A stretch of DNA of 64,000 bases from UBA1431 sp049324235 (GTDB lineage Bacteria; Bacillota; Clostridia; Christensenellales; UBA1431): assembly GCA_049324235.1 (NCBI GenBank), contig JBMOLJ010000056.1:1-64000 (forward strand). Reading direction: 5' to 3'. Within the stretch, counting starts at the first letter, position 1. Each line of letters opens with the position of its first letter. Below are positions 20,192-29,489 of the stretch, piece after piece. The translations under genes and the position numbers were made by a program. The notes below the pieces were generated by a model. That model ran no database searches, was not told where the DNA came from, and was given only the letters and a program-made list of their open reading frames with translations.

Positions 20192-20514
20192 ATCAGGCAC
20201 TCCTTTATTATCTGTTGATAGAGATCCTCCTGACATTCCACATATTCTACGGCGATTCCTTCCATGGTTTTGGATTTTCCGGCCTTTTTATGTGTGCGAA
20301 AATGTAATTTATCGTATTTTGAAGTATTTTGAAGGTAATTCATAATTTTCCATTAATTCATTTGATTTTTGGCCGATTCACCTGTTTGCATAAGCCACCT
20401 CTTTTGCATAAACTAGTTCTTGGATTTAGCACTCATCCAATAAGAGTGCTAACAAACAAAACAGGCCAAACTAATCCAAACATAACTTAAATTGCAAAAG
20501 GAGGAAACTGATCC
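20192..20514 (+). promoter_or_regulatory. groESL regulatory region
   Basis: 323 bases between comEB (minus) and groES (plus). The left 200 bases are A+T rich with no gene or structure I recognise. A promoter for groESL is expected just left of the CIRCE element; TTGCAT and CATAAA near 20388-20415 are possible but imperfect boxes. AGGAGG lies just before the groES ATG. Confidence 0.5.
20426..20452 (+). promoter_or_regulatory. CIRCE element (HrcA operator)
   Basis: A perfect inverted repeat, TTAGCACTC, nine bases, GAGTGCTAA, 62 bases before groES. This is the textbook HrcA-binding site and predicts heat-shock derepression of groES-groEL. hrcA itself is not in the window. Confidence 0.98.
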
Positions 20515-20802
20515 ATGAAAATTATCCCTTTGGGTGACAAAGTCGTCATCGTGAACAAGCCTGCCGAAGAAGTTACGCAAAGCGGCATCGTGCTGCCCGG
20601 CACTGCCAAGGAAAAGCCGCAGACCGCTGAAGTCATCGCAGTAGGTCCCGGCGGCAATGTAGACGGAAAAGAGATCACCATGCATGTAAAGCCTGGTGAC
20701 GTCGTGCTTTACAGGAAATATGCGGGCACCGAAGTAAAATTTGAAGAGAACGAATACATCGTTTTAAGCCAAAGCGATATCCTGGCCATCATTGAAGAAT
20801 AA
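20515..20802 (+). CDS. groES: Co-chaperonin GroES
   Basis: A 95-residue lid of the GroEL chamber. It begins MKIIPLGDKVVIVN and keeps the mobile loop (EEVTQSGIVLPGTAKEKPQ) and the C-terminal EYIVLSQSDILAII. AGGAGG precedes the ATG. First gene of the CIRCE-controlled operon; groEL follows after 34 bases. Confidence 0.98.
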   Translation: MKIIPLGDKVVIVNKPAEEVTQSGIVLPGTAKEKPQTAEVIAVGPGGNVDGKEITMHVKPGDVVLYRKYAGTEVKFEENEYIVLSQSDILAIIEE

Positions 20803-20836
20803 TACATAAAGCTTTAAGGAGGAGGAAATTCCAAAT

Positions 20837-22465
20837 ATGAAAAAACAGATCATATACGGCGAGGACGCCCGCCGCGCACTGGAGAGAGGCGTCAACGCAC
20901 TGGCAGATACCGTTAAAATCACACTAGGCCCCAAAGGCCGCAACGTGGTATTGGACAAGAAGTTCACCAGCCCCCTGATCACCAACGACGGCGTCACCAT
21001 CGCGCGTGAAATTGAACTGGAAGACCCGTTCGAGAACATGGGCGCACAGCTCGTCAAGGAAGTCGCCACCAAGACAAACGACGTCGCGGGCGACGGCACC
21101 ACCACCGCAACGCTGCTCGCACAGGCAATCATCCGCGAAGGCATCAAGAACGTTGCCGCCGGCGCCAACCCCATGCTGCTCAAGAAGGGCATCGAACAGG
21201 CTACTGCCGCAGCCGTTGAAGGCCTGCGCGATATGAGCAAGCCCATCGAGAACAAACAGGCCATCGCACAGGTCGCTTCCATCTCTGCAAGTGACGAATC
21301 CATCGGCCAGCTCATCTCGGACGCGATGGAAAAAGTGGGCAACGACGGCGTTATCACCGTTGAGGAGTCCAAGACGCTCAAGACGGAGCTCACGCTCGTT
21401 GAAGGCATGCAGTTCGACCGCGGATACGCTTCGGCTTACATGGTTACCGACCCCGATAAAATGGAAGCGGTTCTGGATAATCCTTATATCCTCATTACCG
21501 ATAAGAAGATCTCCAACATCCAGGAGATACTGCCGATCCTTGAAAAGGTCGTACAGCAGGGCCGCAAGATGCTTATCATCGCCGAGGACGTCGAGGGCGA
21601 AGCGCTTGCGACGCTGGTCGTAAACAAGCTGCGCGGCACCTTCACCTGCGTTGCGGTCAAGGCCCCGGGCTTCGGCGACCGCCGCAAGGCCATGCTGCAG
21701 GATATCGCCATCCTTACCGCCGGACAGGTCATCTCCGAAGAACTGGGCATGGACCTCAAGACCGCTACAGTGGATATGCTCGGTACCGCCCGCCAGGTCA
21801 AGGTGGATAAGGAAAACACCACCATCGTCGACGGCGCAGGCGCAGCCGAGGATATCAAGGCGCGGATACAATCCATCAAGATTCAGATGGAAGACACCAC
21901 TTCCGACTACGACCGCGAGAAGATGCAGGAGCGCCTTGCCAAACTGGCCGGCGGCGTAGCCGTCATCTCGGTCGGCGCTGCCACCGAGACCGAAATGAAG
22001 GAAGCGAAGCTGCGCATCGAAGACGCGCTCGCCGCGACGCGCGCAGCCGTTGAAGAAGGCATCATCCCCGGCGGCGGCACCGCGCTGATCAACTGCATCA
22101 AGTCCGTTGACGCCGTAATAGCAAGCGCTACCGGCGACACGAAGACCGGCGCCCAGATCGTACGGCGCGCCCTTGAGGAGCCCGTGCGCCAGATCGCCTG
22201 CAACGCCGGCCTGGAAGGCTCACTTATAGTCGAGACCCTCAAGAACAGCAACGACAGCGAGTACGGATTCGACGCCGCTCTGGGCGAATACGGCAACATG
22301 GTCAAGAAGGGCATCATCGACCCGACAAAGGTTGCCCGCTCCGCCCTGCAGAACGCCGCGTCAATCTCGGCTATGCTGCTCACCACCGAGTCCCTGGTCA
22401 CCGACCTTCCTGAGAAGAACCCCCCTGCAGCACCGGTCGGCGATCCCGGAATGGGCATGTACTAA
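20837..22465 (+). CDS. groEL: Chaperonin GroEL
   Basis: A 542-residue Hsp60. ATP-site motifs are present (ITLGPKGRNVVLD, VAGDGTTTATLLAQAI, IIPGGGTALINC) and the end is the usual short Gly/Met-rich tail (GDPGMGMY). It folds proteins in the cytoplasm with GroES. GGAGGAGG lies upstream of the ATG, and a bidirectional terminator follows. Confidence 0.98.
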   Translation: MKKQIIYGEDARRALERGVNALADTVKITLGPKGRNVVLDKKFTSPLITNDGVTIAREIELEDPFENMGAQLVKEVATKTNDVAGDGTTTATLLAQAIIREGIKNVAAGANPMLLKKGIEQATAAAVEGLRDMSKPIENKQAIAQVASISASDESIGQLISDAMEKVGNDGVITVEESKTLKTELTLVEGMQFDRGYASAYMVTDPDKMEAVLDNPYILITDKKISNIQEILPILEKVVQQGRKMLIIAEDVEGEALATLVVNKLRGTFTCVAVKAPGFGDRRKAMLQDIAILTAGQVISEELGMDLKTATVDMLGTARQVKVDKENTTIVDGAGAAEDIKARIQSIKIQMEDTTSDYDREKMQERLAKLAGGVAVISVGAATETEMKEAKLRIEDALAATRAAVEEGIIPGGGTALINCIKSVDAVIASATGDTKTGAQIVRRALEEPVRQIACNAGLEGSLIVETLKNSNDSEYGFDAALGEYGNMVKKGIIDPTKVARSALQNAASISAMLLTTESLVTDLPEKNPPAAPVGDPGMGMY

Positions 22466-22490
22466 AAAGCACGATTACACAAACAAAAAA

Positions 22491-22521
22491 GGCCGTGTGC
22501 GAAACCGCACACGGCCTTTTT
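22491..22521. terminator. Bidirectional terminator between groEL and lgt
   Basis: An 11-base-pair perfect stem (GGCCGTGTGCG / CGCACACGGCC) with loop AAAC, flanked by A-run on the left and T-run on the right. It can end both groEL (plus) and lgt (minus). Confidence 0.93.
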
Positions 22522-22530
22522 ATGCTTTTT

Positions 22531-23331
22531 TTAATGGCCGTCATGTACCGTCATATTCTCCGCGAGCGGCTTTTTGCGGAAATAATTATTATACACCAGC
22601 AGCGCCCCCGCAGCCAGCGCCAGGCCGATGCTCAGCGCCTGCGACACGCGAACCACGCCCGGTATCAGCCACAGGCTGTCGGTCCGCAGGCCTTCGACAA
22701 AGGCGCGTTCTATTCCGTAAAGCAGGAAATACCAGAGTATGACGTTCCCTGAGAGTTTTTGCCTTTTCTGGTACCGGAAAAGGAATCCGAACACCAGGAA
22801 ACACCACATGGACTCATAGAAAAACGTGGCCAGATGCCAGGAGGCGTCGTTCTGTATATACACCGCAAACGGGAACCACTGCATGGAAGGCTCGGTTACC
22901 AGATTGCCGTACGCTTCCTGATTGAAGAAGTTACCCCAGCGTCCCATCGCCTGCCCTAAAATCAGGCTGGGCGCAAGGATGTCCAACAGTCCTATGAAAC
23001 TCAGCTTGCGCCGCCTGGAAAAGATGTAGACCGCAACCGCGCCGCCGATCACGGCGCCGTAGATGGCCAGGCCGCCCTCCCATACATACAGCATGCTCAC
23101 CGGGTTGTCCTTAAACATATCCCAGGTAAAAATCACATAGAACAAGCGCCCGCCGATGACTGCAAGCGGCACCGCCCACAGGCACAGGTCGATAATGGTG
23201 TCGGGTTCCAGACCGCGGCGCTTTGCCTCGCGCATCGCCAGCCACACGCCAATCATGATCGCGGATGCGATGATGATGCCGTACCAGTGTACGGATATCC
23301 CGAACAGTTTAAAGGCCACAGGGTTGACCAT
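22531..23331 (-). CDS. lgt: Prolipoprotein diacylglyceryl transferase Lgt
   Basis: Transfers diacylglycerol to the lipobox cysteine of prolipoproteins; a polytopic membrane enzyme of 266 residues. Conserved parts: HWYGIIIASAIMIG, the Lgt signature GRWGNFFNQEAYG, and GGLAIYGAVIGG. Most of the chain is hydrophobic with about seven helices. GGAGG lies 9 bases before the ATG. Its substrates here include the lipoproteins at 6602 and 52895. Confidence 0.96.
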   Translation of the reverse strand: MVNPVAFKLFGISVHWYGIIIASAIMIGVWLAMREAKRRGLEPDTIIDLCLWAVPLAVIGGRLFYVIFTWDMFKDNPVSMLYVWEGGLAIYGAVIGGAVAVYIFSRRRKLSFIGLLDILAPSLILGQAMGRWGNFFNQEAYGNLVTEPSMQWFPFAVYIQNDASWHLATFFYESMWCFLVFGFLFRYQKRQKLSGNVILWYFLLYGIERAFVEGLRTDSLWLIPGVVRVSQALSIGLALAAGALLVYNNYFRKKPLAENMTVHDGH

Positions 23332-23353
23332 AAGCTCTTTGCCTCCTTATATA

Positions 23354-25009
23354 TCAGTAAACGAAACAGCTGCTTCCGATAAACTCGCGCATGATGGACG
23401 TCGTGGGGATATCCGATTCATCCTCGAGCGAAACGAAATAGTTCAGGAACTTGCGCAAACGCCTGGTCTCGTTGAAAAACGCGCTGTCTTCGTTCACGGC
23501 ATTGACGACCGGCAGCGCATACTTTTTCAGCACGGCAAGCTCGTAGACAAGCGTTGAATTGAAGATCATATCCGCCTCTCCCAGAAACGGGAAAATGAAA
23601 CGCTTCTCCCCCTTTTGCACGGACGCCCACATGCTCAGCGTTTTTTCCGCATCCGACGCGCGGAACTTGGAATCGCGCACGAGCCTTCGTATCAGCCTGC
23701 AGTCCGTACTCGAAATGCGGTTGTGGTCGTCCAGGTTCAGCTGGGTCAGGGCGCTGACATAGACCTTGAACTTTATGTCGTCGGGAACCATGGGCGTAAG
23801 GTCCGGGTTCAGGCCGTGTATGCCCTCCACGATCAACGGCTGATCCGGTTCAATTTTCAGCCTCCGGCCGGGGACATGCATGCCTGTGGCAAAATCATAT
23901 TGCCACAGCTCTACTTCCTCACCCTGGAGCAGCGCGAGCAGATGGTCGTTGAACCGCTGCACGTCAATGGCTTCAATATGCTCCAGATCGGGTTTCCCGT
24001 CTTCATCGGGCGGAATGTCCGCCCTGTTTTTGTAATAATTATCCACCGAGATCGAGACCGGCTTTTTGCCCAGCACGCGCAAATGTATCGACAGCCGCTG
24101 CGCAAACGTGGTCTTTCCAGACGATGAAGGACCGGCAACCAGAATCAGCCGCCTTTCCCCTTCATTCCTGCAGCAGTTCTCGGCGATCTCGATGATCTTC
24201 TTTTCGTGAAGCGCCTCGTTCACCCGGATAAACTCGCTTATCCCCCCTGTATCCACCAGTTCGTTCAGGTCGCAGACGTTCTCGCAGCTTAAAATCCTGC
24301 TCCAGCGTTTGGCCTCGCGGAAAACGGTGGACAGCTTCGGCTCTTTCCGGTACTTTTCCGGCGCATACTCTGCGTCGTGCCGCGGGTAATAGATCACGAT
24401 GCCGGGATAATAAGCAAACAGCCTGAACTGCGTCAGATACCCCGTGGAAGGCCCCATCAGCCCGTAAAAATAATCCTCGATCCCGCCGTTTTCATACAGG
24501 TTAAAATAATCGAAAGGCCTGTAGGCCAGCAGGCGCACCTTGTCAAGCTGCCCGTCTTTTTCAAAGAGCGCCATGGCTTCTTCGCGCGATACCGTATGCC
24601 GAACAAACGGTGAATCCTCTTCGACGATGGCATGCATGCGCGCCTCTACCGCTTCAACGTCCTTACTTTTTAAAGGCGCGTGGATCTCGGCGTACAGCCC
24701 GCCGCCCACCGAATGCTCGATGGTAACGCGCGCATCGCCGAAGAGTTCCCGCGCCGCCCGGATAAACACGAAACACAGGCTGCGCATATACATGAGGTTT
24801 CCCTCGATGTCCAGCATGTCGATGAACCGGACGTCGCACGGCTTGGTTATCCGGCATGTCAGCTCGGACAGCGTGCTGTCAACCCAAGCGCCGATATACG
24901 GCCCGTTGGCTGAAGGCGCAGCCATTCCGGCCAATTCGAGAAGCGTCGAACCGGATGCCACTTCCTGCTCCTTGCCGTTGAGCTTTACCATAATCTTCTG
25001 TACGCTCAC
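23354..25009 (-). CDS. TGS-domain uridine kinase-like nucleoside kinase
   Basis: About 551 residues. An N-terminal TGS domain (VKLNGKEQEVASGSTLLELAG) is followed by a region like the editing domain of threonyl-tRNA synthetase (IEHSVGGGLYAEIH). The C-terminal half is a phosphoribulokinase/uridine kinase with P-loop VAGPSSSGKTTFAQR, SVDNYYKNR and LIVEGIHGLN. Such fusions are usual in Clostridia and are annotated as nucleoside kinases; the true substrate is not certain. The GTG at 25009 is chosen because GGAGGGG lies 6 bases upstream; the open frame continues to 25066 without a site. Confidence 0.85.
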   Translation of the reverse strand: MSVQKIMVKLNGKEQEVASGSTLLELAGMAAPSANGPYIGAWVDSTLSELTCRITKPCDVRFIDMLDIEGNLMYMRSLCFVFIRAARELFGDARVTIEHSVGGGLYAEIHAPLKSKDVEAVEARMHAIVEEDSPFVRHTVSREEAMALFEKDGQLDKVRLLAYRPFDYFNLYENGGIEDYFYGLMGPSTGYLTQFRLFAYYPGIVIYYPRHDAEYAPEKYRKEPKLSTVFREAKRWSRILSCENVCDLNELVDTGGISEFIRVNEALHEKKIIEIAENCCRNEGERRLILVAGPSSSGKTTFAQRLSIHLRVLGKKPVSISVDNYYKNRADIPPDEDGKPDLEHIEAIDVQRFNDHLLALLQGEEVELWQYDFATGMHVPGRRLKIEPDQPLIVEGIHGLNPDLTPMVPDDIKFKVYVSALTQLNLDDHNRISSTDCRLIRRLVRDSKFRASDAEKTLSMWASVQKGEKRFIFPFLGEADMIFNSTLVYELAVLKKYALPVVNAVNEDSAFFNETRRLRKFLNYFVSLEDESDIPTTSIMREFIGSSCFVY

Positions 25010-25092
25010 AAATGTCCCCTCCCCGGCAGTAACGGTGTTCCATACATTATACAACAGCCCTGCCAATAAGACAAAATCTTAACACCAAAATT

Positions 25093-25142
25093 AAAAAGGC
25101 TCTCCATATACATTATTATCGAAAGCCTTTTTCCAAAAAAAC
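25093..25142 (-). terminator. Probable terminator after the SDR gene
   Basis: An inverted repeat AAAAAGGCTCTC / GAAAGCCTTTTT with one mismatch and a loop of about 26 bases. On the minus strand it lies just beyond the SDR stop at 25149 and ends in T-rich sequence. Confidence 0.6.
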
Positions 25143-25148
25143 CACCGG

Positions 25149-25916
25149 TCAGTTCCCGTAGACATAGCGCCCGCCCGTGATGTCCAGCGTTATCCCCGTA
25201 ACATACCGGCTCTCATCGGTTACCAGGAACATCACGCCCCCTGCGATATCCTCAGGCTGGCAAATGCGGCCCATCGGGATATCCTTGAGCATCTTTTCCA
25301 GCGATCCTGCGGGGGCGGTCGGGTCCACGCCCATCGGGGTATCGGCTATGCCCGGACAGATGGTGTTCACGCGGATATTGTCCTTGCACCACCTGCGCGC
25401 GGCGTACTTGGTCAGGCTGATCACGCCGCCCTTGGATGCGGTATAATGCGGGCCGCCGTAGTTACTGCCGCTTTTTGCCGAGGTGGACGAAAGCTGCACG
25501 ATCCTCCCGCCGCCGCCCGCTTTCATGTACGGATATACCTCCCGCAGGCAGTAGAAATATCCCGTGATGTTGGTCTGCATCACGATGTCCCATTCCTCGT
25601 CGCTGCAGGATTCAATGGGGCTGAACCGGACGATGCCCGCACCGTTTATCAGGATCGTGATTTTTCCCATCCTGTCATAGGCCTGCCGCATGGCATCTTT
25701 AACTGACTTTGAATCCGTAACGTCCATATATACGGAAAACGCCTCCCCTCCGGCGTTTCTGATCATCCGCACGGTCTCTTCATTTCCGTCAGTATCGACA
25801 TCGCAGCAGGCAACGGTTGCGCCATGCCTGGCAAGCTCTAGAGCGATTCCCCTGTCCAGTCCCGAAGCAGCGCCTGTCACAACGGCGGCATCGCCTTCCA
25901 AACGTTTGCGGCTCAC
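25149..25916 (-). CDS. SDR-family oxidoreductase
   Basis: A 255-residue classical short-chain dehydrogenase/reductase. Cofactor loop TGAASGLDRGIA is unusual in having Leu-Asp where most have Ile-Gly. Asp of CCDVD suggests NAD(H) preference. NGAG and the catalytic Ser-Tyr-Lys are present (SSTSAKSGSNYGG, YTASK). The C-terminus TGITLDITGG is typical. Substrate unknown. The GTG start has GGAGGG upstream. It is a single gene flanked by a terminator. Confidence 0.85.
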   Translation of the reverse strand: MSRKRLEGDAAVVTGAASGLDRGIALELARHGATVACCDVDTDGNEETVRMIRNAGGEAFSVYMDVTDSKSVKDAMRQAYDRMGKITILINGAGIVRFSPIESCSDEEWDIVMQTNITGYFYCLREVYPYMKAGGGGRIVQLSSTSAKSGSNYGGPHYTASKGGVISLTKYAARRWCKDNIRVNTICPGIADTPMGVDPTAPAGSLEKMLKDIPMGRICQPEDIAGGVMFLVTDESRYVTGITLDITGGRYVYGN

Positions 25917-26061
25917 AATTTTTCCCTCCGTTTCGATATAATTTCATCAAGAAAATGTATTCACAAGATAATACATCTTTTCGCAAAAAATAAACCCTCG
26001 TATTTGCTTCATTATAGCATAAATCCTGTGAAACAATAGAAGGGTTTTTTGATGAATAAAG

Positions 26062-26502
26062 CTATTCTCCCATGTTTAAGCGCGCGCGCACAACGCTTCC
26101 GCTGCAGGTAAATTCTATCCTCAGGCTTTCGCAGAGCGCCTCGGCCAGTACCAGGCCGCGTCCGCTCTCATAAAGCTCGGCCTCTTGCCGGTCCTGGCGT
26201 TTTTTCAGTTCCTCCTCCAGGTCAAAGCCCTCCTGCGTACCGTATACGCATAGTTCGACCTGTTTGGTCGTATATACCGAAACACAGACATGCACATCCT
26301 TTCCGGACCCGTGCATGAGTTCGTTGTTGATGAGCTCGTTCACCACAATTTTAAAATTGAACATCTGTTCCTGGCCCGGCCGCAAGGTTCTTTTAACCGA
26401 TTCCACCATATCATCGACCACGGTCCGGGCGTGCTTGCCGTCTGCAACCACCCAGTTCTTAAGAAACAGAAGCCTCTTACCGCTTTCCTGTATCTGCTCC
26501 AT
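26062..26502 (-). CDS. RsbW-like ATP-binding regulator
   Basis: A 146-residue GHKL domain of the anti-sigma type: KIVVNELINNELMHG (N-box) and a C-terminal ESGRGLVLAEALCESL (G2-like). The G1 loop is degenerate (GTQEGFDLEEELKKR), so ATPase activity is doubtful. Several in-frame starts exist; ATG at 26502 has GGTGGGG 6 bases upstream. It stands alone, so its partner is unknown. It is more distant from the RsbW-like protein at 17851 than a recent duplicate would be. Confidence 0.72.
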   Translation of the reverse strand: MEQIQESGKRLLFLKNWVVADGKHARTVVDDMVESVKRTLRPGQEQMFNFKIVVNELINNELMHGSGKDVHVCVSVYTTKQVELCVYGTQEGFDLEEELKKRQDRQEAELYESGRGLVLAEALCESLRIEFTCSGSVVRARLNMGE

Positions 26503-26625
26503 GCGCATCCCCACCGATTTATTCCCTGCCTTATTATATCTTTTTCACCAGAGCATATGTACACTGATATTTTAATAACCAATAATTCATCGAAAAACAT
26601 AACATAACGGGAAACCCATATTGCA

Positions 26626-27846
26626 TTATGACAAATAGTGAAAAACCACCGCGCCGTATATGTTAAACGCCACTGCAAAGATCATGACCGCGCCCATGCC
26701 GATACCAACCTTATCTTTCCCGGAGAGTATGAAAAAGTACATTGCCGGCATCAGGTCGCACAGGTAACGCGTGCCAAACTGCCATCCTCCGAAGGATTTA
26801 TGCATCAGCAGCAGGAAAAAATGGATGAAGAAGGCGATAAAAAGGAGTCCTTCCTGCCACGTGATCCGGCGCCTGACGGCTGCCGCGAGGCTTTTATACC
26901 CCCAGACCAGATAAATCGGGTTTGCGATAAAAAAAGCAAATCCCGAAAAAATCGGGAACAATAAACGCCCGTTTTCCAGATACGGCAAACGCAGTATGTT
27001 CGAAAGGTTGGCGCCCACATAGCTCAGGCTGAACTGGCCGCTTTGCGCCTCCACGAATTCGGGCAGATAATTGTGCCCGAATTCAAGGATGTTGCCGAAC
27101 CGGATATAATTGTATACGCCATACGCCACGGCAATGGCGGCCGGTATTGCAAGGAAGGGCAGCATGGCCTTTATGCCCGCCCATACGTCCTTTTTCGGGA
27201 CTCCGGCGCGTTTATGGAGCATGTACAGGAGCACGGGCGCATAAACCGCCTGAAAAGGCCTGCATCCGACGGCCAGCGCTATGCAAACAAGCGACGCAAA
27301 CCAATCCCTGCGTTTTGGGGACGTTATAAAGTAAAACGCAAGGAGCGTGAGCAAAAAGCCCAGTGCCTGCGCCATGTTCCACACACCGCCGTAATGCGTG
27401 ACCTCGAGCATGTTGCATCCCAATACCAGAAAAGCGCTCAGGCATGCCGATACGGCATCGCTGTAGCCGAAGCGCCGCGATAGCGCATACCCCACCGCAT
27501 AGCTTGCCAGATAATAGATGAATACCACAAGCAGGCTTGGCGTCTGTGCGCCGAAAACCAGCACAAGCGGTACCATGAGCACAGCCGGGAAAGGCGGGAA
27601 GCTTATGAAATACTGGCCGTTATAGCGCGCTATTTCCAGCCAGGAATAGTCCTGGTCCAGCGCGATATGTCCGCTCAGCCAGGTCTGCGCCTGCAGCGTA
27701 TAGGAATCATAATCGCTGTGCGCGAAAAGGTCAAGCCCCAGTCCCCAGGCGATAAACAGATACACCATTGCAACCGTAAAGAAGCCCAGCGCAAGACCGC
27801 CGCGTCCATCGAACGATTCCCTCAGCTTTGGAAATACCTGCTGCAA
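26626..27846 (-). CDS. Polytopic membrane protein, GT-C glycosyltransferase-like
   Basis: A 406-residue protein with about ten transmembrane helices. The first outer loop holds DYDSYTLQAQTWLSGHIALD with acidic residues after helix 1, as in GT-C enzymes (mannosyl- or arabinosyl-transferases using lipid-linked sugars). FPPFPAVLMVP and YNYIRFGN are also usual there. Acceptor and donor are unknown. Start is TTG with GGAGG 9 bases upstream. No cell-wall genes are adjacent. Confidence 0.65.
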   Translation of the reverse strand: MQQVFPKLRESFDGRGGLALGFFTVAMVYLFIAWGLGLDLFAHSDYDSYTLQAQTWLSGHIALDQDYSWLEIARYNGQYFISFPPFPAVLMVPLVLVFGAQTPSLLVVFIYYLASYAVGYALSRRFGYSDAVSACLSAFLVLGCNMLEVTHYGGVWNMAQALGFLLTLLAFYFITSPKRRDWFASLVCIALAVGCRPFQAVYAPVLLYMLHKRAGVPKKDVWAGIKAMLPFLAIPAAIAVAYGVYNYIRFGNILEFGHNYLPEFVEAQSGQFSLSYVGANLSNILRLPYLENGRLLFPIFSGFAFFIANPIYLVWGYKSLAAAVRRRITWQEGLLFIAFFIHFFLLLMHKSFGGWQFGTRYLCDLMPAMYFFILSGKDKVGIGMGAVMIFAVAFNIYGAVVFHYLS

Positions 27847-27943
27847 AACCCGAGTCCTCCATCCCCCCTATGTATGCTACATTATACTATTGCCAAATTA
27901 ATCCTATCAATATCATTATACGGTTTTCACACACAAAAAAAAC

Positions 27944-27968
27944 GGCCCCGCCCGTAGAGTGCGGGGCC
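27944..27968 (-). terminator. Terminator of the LysM-GH18 gene
   Basis: An 8-base-pair GC-rich stem (GGCCCCGC / GCGGGGCC) followed on the minus strand by a run of eight T, 30 bases past the stop at 27999. Confidence 0.9.
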
Positions 27969-27998
27969 TTTCCGGCTTTACAATTTCTTCCAGCGTCC

Positions 27999-29288
27999 TT
28001 ACGGTATGACCTTTACAATGTTAAACATGTCGTTGAGTATCGCCCAATTCTGCGGGAATTCCAGTCCCAGGAGCCAGTAGCTCACCCCCCTCAAACCGTA
28101 TTTGACGACCAGCATCAGCTTGGCAATGATGCTCCTTGCGTCCTCAAACCAAACCGCGTGCTGTACCCCGTTGCGGTCATAATAATGATAGAACGGCGCC
28201 TGTGTCTGCGTATTAAACTCTATCCTTGCGCCCGTCTGTGCAGCGCGCCGGACGGCCTCCTGCGGGCTTAACCGCCTTGCCCAGGGTCCGCCGGGCATAT
28301 GGGGCAGCAGCCAGTCGTAACCGTAGAGCGGCATGCCCATCATGATCTTCTGCGGCGGAATGACGGAAACCGCGTACCGGATAACGTCTTCCACAAGGTC
28401 AACGGGCGCGACCGCATAGGGCGGACCGCCCGACCAGCCCCACTCGTATGTCATGAGGATCACAAAATCGACGATTTCCCCGTTGGCCCTGTAGTCATGC
28501 GCGCCGTGCCATGCCCCGCCGGTGTAATCTTCCGGCTTGGGCGCCAGCGAGGTGCAGACGATATAATTTAGCGGATGGAGCGCGGCAACCACTTTTCTCA
28601 GGAAATTATTGTACGCCTCCCTGTTTTCCGGGCTGATACGTTCAAAATCGACGTTCAGGCCATAATATCCCTTCTCCCGCATGGTGGCAATCACATTGTC
28701 GATAAGCGTCCTGGTTACATTCTCGTCATTGAGCACGGTATTCACAAGCTCGGTATTGAAATTGCCCTCCTGAAAATTTGTTATCACCATCAGCGGCGCA
28801 ACCTTGTATGTAAAGGCCGTATTGATGATGGGCTGGTCGTTGATGGGATTAAGGCTCCCGTCGGCACGGACCTGGTAGCTGAAAGGCGCAATATACGTGA
28901 GAAACCGCCCGACATCGTTGACGATTGCGGTATCCCGTTCGGGCGTGGACGGCTCTATGTATCCGTTGACTTCGATATACCCGTATTCCCTGGCGTGTAT
29001 GGGAATAGCCAGTTCCATTCCGGGCTGCAGGCTGTTTGGGTCGGTTATATTATTGGCAAGCATTATACTCTCGGCTGTTACACCGTACCTTTGTGCGATC
29101 TCCCACACCGTATCCCCTCTTTGTACGGTGTATGTCTGCGGCTTGGGCTCAATGACCAGCGCCTGCCCAACCACCAGAAACGGCAGGTCGTTAAGCCCGT
29201 TTATCGCCGCTATCCGCTGGGCATTGGTGTCATATTTGTTTGCAATCGCCCAGAGTGTATCACCCGGCTGAACAATATGAATCTGCAC
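27999..29288 (-). CDS. LysM-GH18 spore cortex hydrolase (YaaH/SleL-like)
   Basis: A 429-residue protein with two N-terminal LysM domains (about residues 2-46 and 51-95, each with a GDT(L/V)W start) that bind peptidoglycan. A glycoside hydrolase family 18 domain follows: GLNVDFERI contains the DFE catalytic region, and MTYEWGWSGGPP and MGMPLYGYDW are typical of the YaaH/SleL group. These N-acetylglucosaminidases degrade spore cortex during germination. There is no signal peptide, as in YaaH. GTG start with a GGAAGTGAGGA site. Confidence 0.88.
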   Translation of the reverse strand: MQIHIVQPGDTLWAIANKYDTNAQRIAAINGLNDLPFLVVGQALVIEPKPQTYTVQRGDTVWEIAQRYGVTAESIMLANNITDPNSLQPGMELAIPIHAREYGYIEVNGYIEPSTPERDTAIVNDVGRFLTYIAPFSYQVRADGSLNPINDQPIINTAFTYKVAPLMVITNFQEGNFNTELVNTVLNDENVTRTLIDNVIATMREKGYYGLNVDFERISPENREAYNNFLRKVVAALHPLNYIVCTSLAPKPEDYTGGAWHGAHDYRANGEIVDFVILMTYEWGWSGGPPYAVAPVDLVEDVIRYAVSVIPPQKIMMGMPLYGYDWLLPHMPGGPWARRLSPQEAVRRAAQTGARIEFNTQTQAPFYHYYDRNGVQHAVWFEDARSIIAKLMLVVKYGLRGVSYWLLGLEFPQNWAILNDMFNIVKVIP

Positions 29289-29489
29289 GCGTTCCTCACT
29301 TCCTTTTATCTGAATGGTTCATTATATTCAGACAAACTGGGGATTTAGCATGCAATTTTGCAAAACCCGAAAACCCCCGCCGGTTTTTTTGCGGAATACG
29401 AAGAATCCATTTTGGTAAGCAGTCCCGTCCGGCAGGAATAGCAGTTCGCACGGCAGGACATCCTAACAAAAAACAAAGGAGTTGTTATC

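Noticed and set aside
20924..21871. A 315-residue minus-strand frame opposite groEL
   Set aside because: Shadow of groEL codon bias, as commonly seen for highly expressed genes.
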